From contig OENT01000595.1 in NCBI GenBank assembly GCA_900239685.1, positions 1 to 64,000 on the forward strand: a stretch of DNA of 64,000 nucleotides, in the 5' to 3' direction. Under the pieces are notes generated by a model, which did not search any database, was not told where the DNA came from, and was given only the letters and a program-made list of their open reading frames with translations. A program made the position numbers and the translations under genes. This document shows positions 49,139 through 60,636 of the stretch, in pieces. The stretch is from Rotaria macrura (lineage: Eukaryota > Rotifera > Eurotatoria > Philodinida > Philodinidae). Each line of letters starts with the position of its first letter. The first letter of the stretch is position 1.

Positions 49139-51901
49139 ATACATAATATCATAAAGGTTTGCCGGTCATATCTCTAAGAAAATATGTAGTAACGGGTTTT
49201 GTATATTCATTTTACACTACAAGAAACAGCACAAAACGGATAGAGTCACTGATTGAAACAACAATTGTTCCGGTTAATATAAAAACGATAACCGCAATAA
49301 TTCTCGTTGATCGTCGTATCTCTTATTTGGATGGCACATCGCAAATAATCATCTGAATGAAGACTATTTGCAAGTAGTTAGACGACAATTGGTAGAGTGT
49401 ATTATATAGGATAGTAGGTTGATCATTTCTTTCTCTTTCTATGGCAGTAAATATTGAAATTTTTGTTCAATGCAACTCGAACACATGTTCAATTTCCTTG
49501 AAATCGACGACGTTCCAATAAGCAGCGCTTGGCGTCTCGAATTATTTAGATTTCAACGAGTCAATTTCATTTTAATCCTGTCTTGTCCAATGATCAACCG
49601 AATTCGATGTTCTCGACTAATAATTTATTGTACCGCTAATACAGTTGAAAAGGAAAACGTATCGAAATGCATTTTTTCACCTGATTCTATATAGTTGATT
49701 GTATATTATTCCAAGTGAAAAATAGAACGGCAAAGGAATATTCTATAAATAGAACATATGGCATTCTCATCGCGATAGACTAGAATTTTATTTTTTCTAT
49801 CGTACATCTTATTTGAAATTGTGGTGTAATAAAATACTAGCATCTTGCATCCAATCTAACAAATGTGTCATTGTAGATGTATAGGAAAGAAATTTTATAA
49901 GTTCTTTTTTTTTCTCTCGTACAATCGATATTCCATTTGATATTCACAAGATTCTCAAGCAACGATAACAATGTTATAAGTGTTAAATGACTAAAAATGT
50001 AACGTTTATGTCACATGAAAGTTCTTTGTTTGATATTGAAGATAACTACATCTTGAAAATGAAAAAGTTTGATATTCTATAGTTCAATACAGATTATATT
50101 CGAATCTAGGATTCTTCAACTTCCAAATTTTTGTCGAATTTCCTAAAACTTTGCACGTTCTTTTGACACCAAACATAAATATTCTAACAAACTTTGACAC
50201 TGAGTACATTCTCTTGAAACACGAACTTTCGAGAGATACTAAATCTAAGAATTCTTCATTTATTATCATGAGAATGTCTAAATATGTATGTTGAACTGAT
50301 GAAATATCCGCTGGAGTAGACGATTAGTGAACAAAATTCTATCATGTACTTCACTAATATTATCAATGAAAGAACGTTGGCCAGATAAGATAAAGCCGAA
50401 GCGAAATAAAATAATTAATTAAATTAATATTCAGGATGTAAATAACGGCATTATTGAATATGCTTGACATTGCAATTCTACTTAATCGATCTACTGAAAA
50501 ACAGTCCTCTTTAAAAATACTTTTAATTTCAATCGATTTCAAATTGACTTTTTCTCACACAAATAAATGATGAAAGATATCTGTTTTGATGAGAAAAATA
50601 ATGCAACGACAAGGAAAAGATATTAAAATGATCGAAAGAAAAAATGGCATTCGAATTAGAATGAACATGAATGAAGATCACTCATAGAAGTCGAACTTCG
50701 ATCTTGGAATTCCAACTCTCCTAGAAAAGAAATTACTCTTTTAAAAGATCTGGCCGAGACAATTCAAAGACCCGTAAGAGGGTTGAGGGGGAATCGGAAC
50801 TTTTCTATGTCATCCTTCGACTTCAAAATGGGTGCGAATGTGAATGTGAATAGATAAGCTACAAGTCAACCAACGTTTAGACACTAAAAAGAAAAAATGT
50901 CAATTGATGAAAGTCGGCATGTAGTTAATATTTCTTTAAAAATGGCTGTGTTGTTCGTAAATATTTTGCGCATCAAATCGATATGTACATAGAGCTAATT
51001 TTCGAAATATCAGTGTAATAAACTTGTAGACACTTGTGTTACTCTAATATATGAGTTTCTGTTGCCTATAGTTGATCATATCTGTTAAAGGAAGTTCTCA
51101 TCTTTATTGAAAAAACCGTTTGATGATTCTAATTGCAACAGAATTTCTTGTGAATGCATAAATCTGGCACAGCATATTGCAGTACCCTAATATTGTTGAG
51201 TAAAATGTTTTTCAATATTAAACCACAGAAGTATAATATTCAACGATTTCAAATGTTTCTAAAATAGAATTTCTTTTGGGAAATTAATATATTCTATGTA
51301 AAAAAGCTTTCGTATATTAAAAATTAAAACTGTTGGAATAATAGAAAAATCAACAGATCATTTGTAGGTCTATTGACATGTTCGAAATATTAGTTTTTTT
51401 TCTTGGACAATTGACTCAAAGATTATATACGATTGTTTCCAAATCGAAATTGTCGACAAAATGATTTTAGTGAGCATATGTATATATATATACATCATTG
51501 TCAAAACATTTCACGGGAAATATTATATTGTCTTTCCAAGTTTATCTTCATATACGCAGTTAACACTTAGTTATTATCGTCGTCTTCACTGTTTGTTGAC
51601 TTTTGTTTATAATTAGATTTGCATATTCTTATCAAATATATGTATATAATACGTCGATGAGACAATGCTACCATTGGTTACCGAAAGCAAATGAATCACC
51701 TATATCAAAGAAAAAAACTGTCTTATTCTAACATCCACCTACTTTCATTTACCTGACGAAAATTCATAGCAATAACAGCATTCTTATCTAAACAGACACA
51801 CCAACTCAATCCTGACATTCATTTTTATTTTGAAATTATATTCAAGGTTGCATACTTAACAGATATTTTTAGAAGAAAATCCAGAAGATAAAATACAATA
51901 A
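49139..51901. other. Intergenic, no supported gene
   Basis: Open frames at 49159-49356 and 49470-49694 (+) lack motifs. A less AT-rich patch at about 50750-50840 contains a short G-run. TA-rich runs near 51479-51493. Confidence 0.4.
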
Positions 51902-52237
51902 ATGGAAAACAACGGTCGTATTCTCATCGCATTGGGTATTATGAGTCTTTTTGGAATAATAACCTTCTGTCTTGCAGCAGCTACTCTTGGCAGTCTGAAC
52001 TCAAAGTTCAGCAATTTGAATGAAAACATAGAGACAATTAAAACTCGTTTATCTGAAATCGAAGGAAAATTATTCCCAACAACTTCGACTACGTCAACAA
52101 CGACAACAACAACGACAACAACATCAGCCACAACTCCACTTGAATCACCAACTTCGCTTATAACTGCAATACCGCCTGGAACTACAATTTCCAGTTCGAA
52201 TGAGCCTGATACCGATGGTACGACGAGTTCACGATAA
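51902..52237 (+). CDS. Small single-pass membrane protein, family member 3
   Basis: Single exon, 111 residues. After MENNGR comes a transmembrane helix (about 7-31, ILIALGIMSLFGI to CLAAATLG), then a heptad-like segment (FSNLNENIETIKTRLSEIEGKL), then a Thr-rich tail beginning FPTTSTTST with a run of nine Thr codons and ending in Ser/Thr/Asp. It is the same design as the genes at 31851 and 37025, on the other strand. No TATA box is evident at the position seen in those two. Function unknown; the tail is a candidate for dense O-glycosylation if extracellular. Confidence 0.7.
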   Translation: MENNGRILIALGIMSLFGIITFCLAAATLGSLNSKFSNLNENIETIKTRLSEIEGKLFPTTSTTSTTTTTTTTTSATTPLESPTSLITAIPPGTTISSSNEPDTDGTTSSR

Positions 52238-53657
52238 AGAACTATGTATTCTGAAGCAGTTGTGATCAATATTGTCTGTTTGACTGATTATTGAATTGAT
52301 TGACATCTCATCATATCCATTTTTATTCATTTACTACACAGAGTTTCTTCTTCTTTTTTATTTCCTATCAATCCTCTAAAAGAAAACTATGTATTAAATT
52401 ATATTTCAGAATCAAGCTCGATATTATATCTATCATCATTAAATAGCATCCATTTAATAGCCTATTGAAATACTACATTAAGCTTTGCTTTCCAAACATG
52501 TCTATACAGCAAAATCGATCGCACTGTACATCTCTCACAGATGAATATCTGCCATTTTTATACGAATTCTCGATTTCATAGAATGGTTTTGGCAAAAAGC
52601 GAATCTCTTATAAATGAGCACATGTATATTTTTGCTTTTCTATTCGTTATTTTCGATTAATTGATTAGAATTGTCTTTCAGATGTTTGCAACAAATGAAT
52701 ATAGCAGATAGACAATGACTTCTCGACATAATCTTATGTTGAAAACAAGAAGTCATCATCAGTGGATGAGAGTGAAGATGGTAGTAGTTTACTACTGTGT
52801 CCATTGGTTTCCTATTTTCCATACGAATTTATATTGGCTCGAATAAAACAAAGATACAACTATTCAACAATTTTTAAAATAAAATTCAAGATTTTGTTTC
52901 ATTGAACAGTTTACAATTCGGGCAAGTTTCAATGAAATAATGTAATTTGAATAGCTTTTATTGTGAAATTCTAGCTTCATAGAATAGTAAAAATGATATG
53001 CCATGTCCTCATAGGTAAAATGTCTCCTAACATTGGACATTATTTAGAACTTATTCTGTCAATGATAAAACCTATTTAAAACCTATTATTCGGATTCCTC
53101 AGTAGAGTGAATAGTATTAATTTATAAGAACAAAATCAAAAGAATAAAATCCCAGAGTTTAATGAGATGTAATAAAAAGTATCTGATCGATATGATAAGA
53201 AATAAAGATAGCGATTTCAACTGAGACGAATATTTTTTTTACAAATGAAATTTTATGATTTAATATTATAGTGTTTTTTTTTCATCATAAGATCCGTAAG
53301 TTTACATTTTTTTCTAAAGTCTTATGTGTTGCTCTATATAAAAAACGAAAATAGAGGTTCTTTATCAGTATCTATGAAGAACAACAAAGCACTAAATCAA
53401 TATTGAGCCATCCACGTGGCGAAAAAACTGGTTCTATTGCTATAACTTTATTCAGTTCCTCAAAAACAGCGAAAATTAACAAAAGCGCTCTTATCTTAAC
53501 AACCGAATATGCACAATCTTGCCATACATTATTAAGTAGTTGAGATGAATGCGCCGATTTTGTCAGTTGTTTCTTCCATTGCTCGGCGTCAGACTGATTT
53601 TCACATAGAAAAGTAAAATAAAAATCGTAAATATTTTAACGTTAGACATCATAAGTA
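52238..53657. other. Intergenic, no supported gene
   Basis: AT-rich. TATATAAAA at 53336-53344 is about 315 nt before the pseudogene at 53658 and may be its old promoter. Confidence 0.35.
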
Positions 53658-53999
53658 ATGGCTCTACGAGAACAGAATAACATTCGTGTTTTAAGCATAC
53701 CGGGTATTATTGGTCTACTTAGAATATTTACATTCGCTCTTACAACTGCCAATTTCGGCACTCTTAACTAACAATATCATAGGTTTAGTCAATAGCTAGA
53801 TGATCGTCAAAGAAAGGTTTTTGATATTATTAACAAAGCGTCCACGACATTTACAACTTCAATTTCCACTACAACTGTCAAGTCTGCAATATTAAGTTCG
53901 ACTGTATTATCAAAGAAAGAACCGTCAAAAATTTCACCAACCAGAACTCATTACAATGAAAGAATTCCGATTGATGTCTTGCGTATGAGAGATCATTAA
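53658..53999 (+). pseudogene. Small single-pass membrane protein, family member 4, degenerate
   Basis: A 114-codon frame from an ATG to TAA at 53997-53999 keeps the family layout: a polar start (MALREQNNIR), a hydrophobic stretch (GIIGLLRIFTFALTTANFGTL), a helical segment and a Thr/Ser-rich tail (STTFTTSISTTT). It is interrupted by TAA at 53769-53771 and TAG at 53793-53795 but has no frameshift, so inactivation appears recent. The most conserved glycines of the helix have begun to change. Its nearest relative in order and strand is the intact gene 1.4 kb upstream. Confidence 0.7.
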
Positions 54000-55445
54000 T
54001 CGTCAGATTTTCTATGCGTTCAACACTTTTTCATCGTGTCTTGAATCGTATCGTATTATCTCTTACATGTTTCTGTTCTCTATTCAGATCTTGAATAAAA
54101 CCTGAACCATGAATGTTCATTATTATCGCCTAGCGTTATATATGTCCATCGTCAATCCATTTAATTTGTTAAATAGTCGATGAAAATATACGAAATCATA
54201 ATTAATTGTTCGAATATGGTCAATAGGATCATAACAGTAAAATGCATCTCGTTTCCAATTTAGATTTTGTGTAGGATACGAGCAAATTTTTACAGAATAC
54301 TTTATTTCTTTTTCCTTTTGAATCGTGAAAGATGAATTTATTTAATAAGATATTCAAGTGCAATCAAACTAAGATACGACAGCTATTTGACGGAATCTTT
54401 CGATTTTGCATGCATTGAGTATGACTGACTGTATTCTCTCGAAAAAATTTGGAAAAGAATCCAGTTTCATTTCGTCTGAACTAACATTCTTTGTATCAGA
54501 AATCACTAGAAGCTACAACGAAGATTTCATTAGAGTTTTGATCTCGATTTATTGAAATGTCACTTACTGATACTCAACAAAGTGTGTCAGAATTGTCTTG
54601 CTGTTTGAATGTTCAAAGCAAAGTATCAACAATACTAGTAAAGGTTAGTAGACTTTGATGAAATAAATCAGCGTAAATCGCTAAAAACGAACCATGAATA
54701 AAGAAAAACAAGTTGACTCATTAATCCCTTTTTTTAACAATATAAACGTCCAATGAATAAAGAACTGTTATGCATTACCAATCGCTATAATTCTCATAGC
54801 ATATTGACAATTCAGCTCAACTCATACCTTTGATCAATATTCTAGCTAGATTATAGGAAGATACATTTTTAGAGCTACAATACCAATGTTGACTACGATC
54901 TAGTAGAGGGAACAGTTTTGCAATCTACTGTAGTTGTTCCGTGCACAACACAGGTCTATGTGGTACAGCGAAAATGAGATTGAAAAGGTACAGAACAATA
55001 AAGAAATAAAAAGAGAGTACAAAGCGAAGTGGAAGAACACATAAACACACATATGGCGACAGCATGAACTTGTTACTCGCACGAAATTCTGGAATGATTG
55101 TTTGGTTCGTTCAATTTTTCACCTTTGTTCTTTTAGATTAAAATTTAGAAATGCTGTAGTGGAAAAGAGCAGGATATTGGTCAGCACGGATTCCAATGGT
55201 TATGTTCTTACTACTAACTTATTTGTTCTTTACTGAAGGCAAAACGTGTAAAGAATATTTTCAGAACAACGCATTCCCATCAACTAAGTGGTGAAATGGA
55301 ATCCAATTTTTTCTTCTTTGTTAATTTTTATTCAAATAGAAAACAATCACGTACTTTTGAAAATAATTTTAACTTGAACTGATTAACTATAAACAATTAT
55401 GAATCTTTTTTTTCAGGAGTCCGTTTCAAGAAAAATTCAATTCAA
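54000..55445. other. Intergenic, no supported gene
   Basis: AT-rich. A 32-codon frame at about 55197-55292 begins with a hydrophobic leader (MVMFLLLTYLFFTEG), which could be a tiny secreted peptide or a lost exon; not supported further. Confidence 0.3.
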
Positions 55446-57851
55446 ATGGCATTATCGAAAGCAAGAAAAAAAAGACACAGTTATGTTTCAGTGTAAACAA
55501 AATTATTTGGAAAACAAAACAGCGACCGCGTTTCTTATGTGCTAATCAATCTTTAAAAAGCCTATATGATAGTAAAAGGTGTGATTTTACATTTTTTCGG
55601 TTTATTACATTTCAGAACGAAACTTCACTTCTATTCCATCGTTGTTAGTGGCGGGACCTTTTTGGTACGTTTCCTTTCAACAAAATATTCTCTTTGTGAA
55701 CATGGAACATTCCATTGTGGTAGTAGAAACTACAGCCAAGGCACCAAAATATCGACATTTTCAATATGTTAATATTAACTGAAACTCGTTTTTTGCTTAT
55801 GCTTTATTGCTTTTCTTACAGAAGGAAAACGATAAAAATGCTGTTCGTGTAACTCGAATCCATGAACTTGTATCAAAAACTACAGAAAACAGTAAGCTTA
55901 ATGATTCGAAAAAGCAGCACTTCAAAATTTCTTTAGAAAACCATGTGATTGTTTCAGAAGATAAAAATTTTAAAAAAAAAGAATGCCCGTCATCAGCACA
56001 AGCAGTTAAAAAAGCTACACCAACAAAAACCTTCAGTTTTTTAAGAAAAGGGCAATCGAAGAGTGATACACAGCTGGATCAGTCACATGTCGATGCAACA
56101 GCGCGAAAAACTCGGGTAAACACAACAAATTTTAAATGAAAGGAGTTCAAATTTTGTTTTTATAGAGTGTCATGAGCATTCATTCAACTGCATCGATCAT
56201 ACCGCATTCAAAAGTAACACTTAATATATTGATAATCCGTTCAATAGATTCCATTTATTTCATTTATCGAAAGATAACACCATTGAATGATCTTGATTTC
56301 ATCGATACTAATGCACGTTCAGCAGAACAAGTCAACAATGTACATGTCACTGCTATGCCAACAATGAAAAAAACAAAGAATACTGAAAAACTCTTCTTAT
56401 CGGATACTGAAAACTTTCAGCAGCTTCATCTTCCTGAAAGAGACATATCGAAAACCAGTCAACATCGTCAGACATGTCCCAGGCGATCCTGCTTGCTATA
56501 TCTATTGCTGACTACGATTTTCCTCTTACTTGTTGCTGTGAGCATCGTAGTACCAGTTGTCATGCTTTCACTCAAAACAGCTTCTGCTGTTCTAACAAGT
56601 AAAATTAAAGTTGCTCTACTTGATATAGTGGTGCTACTAATTCCACTTGACTTATTCACGATAGCACAAAAGAAGAAACTCATGATTTACCTTACGAACT
56701 AGTTTTCATCGAACTTAATTCACTAAATAACTTCAAGATCGACTATCACATTTCAGATCTTCCACGGGATATGGTTGAAAATACCAGTCTAAATGAAGAT
56801 CTATTTTTGCCTTAGAAACAAATCTACTCATATTTATAAGAGACAGTAATAATCCTAAACGCACAGTTACTCACAGCTAGTTGTATCATAGTATGACTAT
56901 TTGTAACCAGTAGTAGTAAACTAAAATATGACATCCAGATAGTACCTCATTCATGCTATATTCCTATGCATAGCCGTTAACACAATATCGAGTACGACCA
57001 GCACCAGTATAACATCAACCACCAGCACCAGTGCAACATCATCCACCAGCACCAGTACAACAACTTCAACAACAAGCACCAGTACCAGTACCACATCGTC
57101 GTCTAGCACTACTAGTACAACAAGTGAGTGATAGTTCGTTCACAAATATCAACACTATTAGTTTTTATTCAAGCGACGACAACATCCACTACCTCGTCTA
57201 CTACTTGTAAGTCTTTTATGAAATCAATCGACTTTTACAAGGATATCATAATGTTTAGCTACTACTACGACGACGACTGCGGCTACTGTCAGTAAGTCAT
57301 TTAGAAATGAAAAAATGTTTTGCTGCATTTTAATCGTAGCTATAACATCGAATGTATGCACGGCTAATTGGAGTGGTATTACAATGATAGCTTATTGCAG
57401 CGGCTGCCCTTATGTTCCTGTATACTATAACTATTTTACTTCATATACAGCGATCGGAAGTTCGACTCGTATTGCCTTTTCTCTACAGCGAAGCGGTGGT
57501 TACTTCGCTCTAGATAACATATCGGTTCGAAGCTTCTCAGCACCGAGTGTGCAACTATTAGTGAACGGTGATTTTGAAACGGGTGATACGACAGGATGGT
57601 CTTATTGTAACCAAGGAAATGCAACAAACAGCGGAGGAGTTAAAGCTAATTCGTCTAGTTTCACATATCTTAGCTTTAAGTTTTATGCAGAATCAGGCTC
57701 ATATTATTATGTAGGTGGAAGTACAACGAATTCTGATTACATGAGTCAAACCTTTTCAACGACAATCGGTGCATTATACAACGTTAGCCTATGGATAATA
57801 ATATCAGGTACTGGATCGTTAAACTATGCAGCTCTTTTTCTTGGAGTTTGA
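55446..57851 (+). CDS. Type II membrane protein with Ser/Thr stalk and jelly-roll-like C-terminus, twin 2
   Basis: Paralogue of the gene at 44447 with matching exons: 55822-56115, 56166-56213, 56274-56598, 56974-57123, 57174-57206, 57259-57291 and 57340-57851. A first exon at 55446-55490 is tentative (phase fits, donor GTGTAA is weak); with it the protein has 479 residues. The cytoplasmic part keeps short matches to twin 1 (VRVTRIHEL, TPLNDLDF, SAEQV) but is otherwise diverged. The transmembrane helix is at about 202-227 (LLYLLLTTIFLLLVAVSIVV), the Thr/Ser stalk at about 238-309, longer than in twin 1 because the first stalk exon is 150 rather than 102 nt. The last 170 residues differ from twin 1 at five positions. 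The shared ectodomain suggests the two proteins bind the same ligand while differing in stalk length and cytoplasmic tail. Confidence 0.73.
57163..57851 (+). repeat. 3' cassette, partner of 45814-46502
   Basis: Second copy of the 689-bp block, at a constant offset of 11349 bases with no gaps. Confidence 0.9.
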
Positions 57852-57911
57852 AAAACAGTAAAAAAAAAGCATAACGTTTTTCTGTATTTCTATTTTTGTA
57901 ATAACCAACTT

Positions 57912-57917
57912 AATAAA
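57912..57917 (+). terminator. Polyadenylation signal of twin 2
   Basis: AATAAA 61 nt after the stop. The 3' flank of twin 1 has no match here; its nearest candidate is an ATTAAA at about 46656. Confidence 0.55.
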
Positions 57918-59329
57918 AAATCCGTAACCACCAGGTTCGATTTTTTCGTAGTGCATCAATCATCATGAATATTTTGATTCCTTCACTTCAATTGCAACCT
58001 GTTGTAGTAGGAGTGCTAGCGAGAATTCGATTCTTTTATCGATAAAAGTTATCTAAATTGGAAAACTTAGGGTACTTGATAATAGCTGAAATCTTGAAAA
58101 TGCGAGTCTTCACTGAGGTGTAGCTATCAGTGTCAACTTTTTTCTATGTAAAACTTGCATCAATCCATATCCTGACCTAGGAGAACACAAAAAGACCATT
58201 GACATATATCCTGCATCTTATGTACAACCACACTCCAGTATGCACGCAGTCTTATATCACATCCTTATAGATAACTTTGACGGCATCACATCTAATAGCT
58301 TTTATGCATTCATGAGGCAAAAGTAAACCTTTCAGTTTGTGAACAAATATTCGAACTCCTTAAGTAATTGCTATATTTTGTTATACCTAATCATTGGTTG
58401 AGAAGATTATCATCGAATAAACATAATATTTACAGATGTATCATTGATAATGATATAATTTTAAATGTTTCTTAGTAAAAAAGCTCAACTTCTTTTTCAT
58501 TCTATATCATGATTCGTTTTTTTACTGTGAATGTTTTATTATTGCTTTTCCGTGAGATTAAGTGTCTAACGAGTGTTAAATTGTCAATATTGTTGATCTC
58601 GATGAGAAATTCATCGTCTAAAATGCTAAAAAATCATTTAAAAATCAAAGCATGGGTATGAATGACTTTATCATTATCATCCCTTCTACGATCTATAACT
58701 GCAAAGTAACATAAACGTGAGTCGAACAAGCTTCCTTCATTTTGAAATCATACTGTATATTACATATTTTGTGTCTGAATAGAGAATATCATAACACTAT
58801 CTTTTATTATTTGCTTTCGTAATTACTCATAATCATGTGACAAGATTAGAATCAGCGTTATCTAGATTTACTATCATATAATAAAATAAAATTCACCTAA
58901 TGTTCTTTTACAAATCGATAAAATCAATCATGGAATAGGCTTCTGATTCTTGTTAGCAAATGAAATAAAAATTTAAAGAAGAGAAAGCAGATAAAATAAT
59001 ATCTAAATTTAAAACGAACAGCATTCAATTTCATTACTAAAATACATTCTTTAATATAAATAATAAAGTACGATGGTCTTCAAGAGCGGAAATCGGTTCC
59101 CTAGAGAAATCTAATTTTTGCTCACCAGAATAATCACTTAAGGTATTAGAAACCTTTAAACATCGAAACCACAGTCATTCAATGATTCTACCTCAACACG
59201 ATCCTGATTGTATTATATGGTCAAATACCCTTATTAACTAGTATTACCCATCAGGTTTTTCTAGACAAGATGGCCGCTTAAAATACTTCACCACTTCAAA
59301 TTATACATTGTTTGATAGCTTATTCTAAA
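57918..59329. other. Intergenic, no supported gene
   Basis: AT-rich. An open stretch without a start codon at about 58150-58326 looks mildly protein-like (INPYPDLGEHKK) but has no supporting splice sites or homologue that I recognise. Confidence 0.3.
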
Positions 59330-60160
59330 AGCTATTCAATCATTGAAAACAATTCGGAAAAAATTATTGACCACCATGGGCTTCTATAGGCAATATATGT
59401 TGAAAATCAATAATATTGCAGAAGTTATCGTATTCGTTTGTCTATTTGAATGGGATATAAATGACCCGTCATCTAAATTTATGGATGAATAGAAACGTAC
59501 TTTCTTGAAGAATGAGTGAGCCGTAGAAGGTTAGAAAAAATTAAAAAAGTAATCACCTATTGCGTTTTGTGACCATAGTTGATTATACAGTGAGCTATAT
59601 GCATATTGTAAGTATGCACTTCTTATAACTATAGTTTTCATAGATAATCTCTACAGCCGTTGATCGTCAGGCTGAGAAGAAGAAAGACTTCAAGTGTTGC
59701 TTGTAAACCATTCGTTTTGCCGAAGAAGAAAAATAATAAATTTTGTTCGGTGAGGATGGCATCAGAAGATCACTATGAAGAAATTGTATGACACTAGTTT
59801 GACGAAGAAAAAGAGTTGGGATTTGAAATGAAATACTTGTGCATTGTAATCGGTTTCCGAAGATCGTTTAAGTTGATTAACATCGGTTCGTCATCAGTGG
59901 AATCGTAAAAATCGGATAGTAGTTGGGCATCAGTTACAATATTACTGAAATCATCTAATAATATAAGGTGGTTGTTCCAGCGCTAAGTGCAGAAGAATAA
60001 GATTATCGACATGACTTATCTAGAACATCCTAAAAGTCGCTTCGCTGTGAAAAATTGTACCACCAAGCTAACACTTCATCAATTGTTAATGGACTGATGA
60101 GACTATCTGCCAATCAATTAACATTGACAAACTGGCTGGAGATGCGTGTGAGATTTTAAA
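59330..60160 (+). mobile_element. Possible retroelement fossil, Ty3-like RT/RNase H region
   Basis: A short segment near 59340-59490 recalls the connection between reverse transcriptase and RNase H of Ty3-type elements (a GFYRQY-like motif followed by FEWD). The rest is too decayed to read. No terminal repeats are seen. If real, it is an old, heavily broken fragment with many breaks. The call rests on one short resemblance. Confidence 0.25.
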
Positions 60161-60317
60161 ACTCTTCAGACCTTTAGATTTCATAATTTAGATTTTGCTT
60201 GAGATACGTCGTTGTTGTTTTTCTTCTGACATACGAAGGTGAAAACTTCAGATGACATACATATCTTTTATGAAAGTAAGAATTATACTAAATCGATTAA
60301 TTGTGAAATGTAGTTAC

Positions 60318-60628
60318 CAGAGCTCCGCGGGGCAGCCCAGAAGGTGGCTGGACACGGAACGGGACGGGATGATTTTCGGATTCATTCTGCATCCCTCAAG
60401 GCATATTTTCTTCGTTTTTTAGCTGAAAAACAACTTTTTTTGTGACTTTTCATGAGAGAAGTGTCGCTTTCGGTCAAAACAACTGACTCAACCATTTCAA
60501 GCCTCAAAAGGTAGTGTTTTACTAATGAAACAGTTCGGAAATTTTTGTTAAACCATGTCAGATGGGATGGGCCAGAGGGCAGTGGGATCCGGGGTGGGAC
60601 GACTTTTTTGTCGTCCCACGGAGTTATG
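60318..60628. mobile_element. hAT-type MITE, 311 bp
   Basis: The left end CAGAGCTCCGCGGGGCAG and the right end, CATAACTCCGTGGGACGA on the minus strand, form an imperfect terminal repeat. Flanks GTAGTTAC (60310-60317) and GAGGTTAC (60629-60636) match at 6 of 8 positions, consistent with a decayed hAT target duplication. GC content is far above the surroundings. Near the right end lies a perfect 10-bp hairpin with a T6 loop (60594-60619). The minus-strand open frame across it (60382-60678) is a by-product of the repeat. Confidence 0.5.
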
Positions 60629-60636
60629 GAGGTTAC

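Noticed and set aside
51856-52269. Minus-strand frame with a poly-Val run
   Set aside because: Antisense reading of the Thr codon run in the small membrane protein gene.
58150-58326. Protein-like open stretch without a start
   Set aside because: Length is within chance expectation for the many frames scanned; no homologue recognised.
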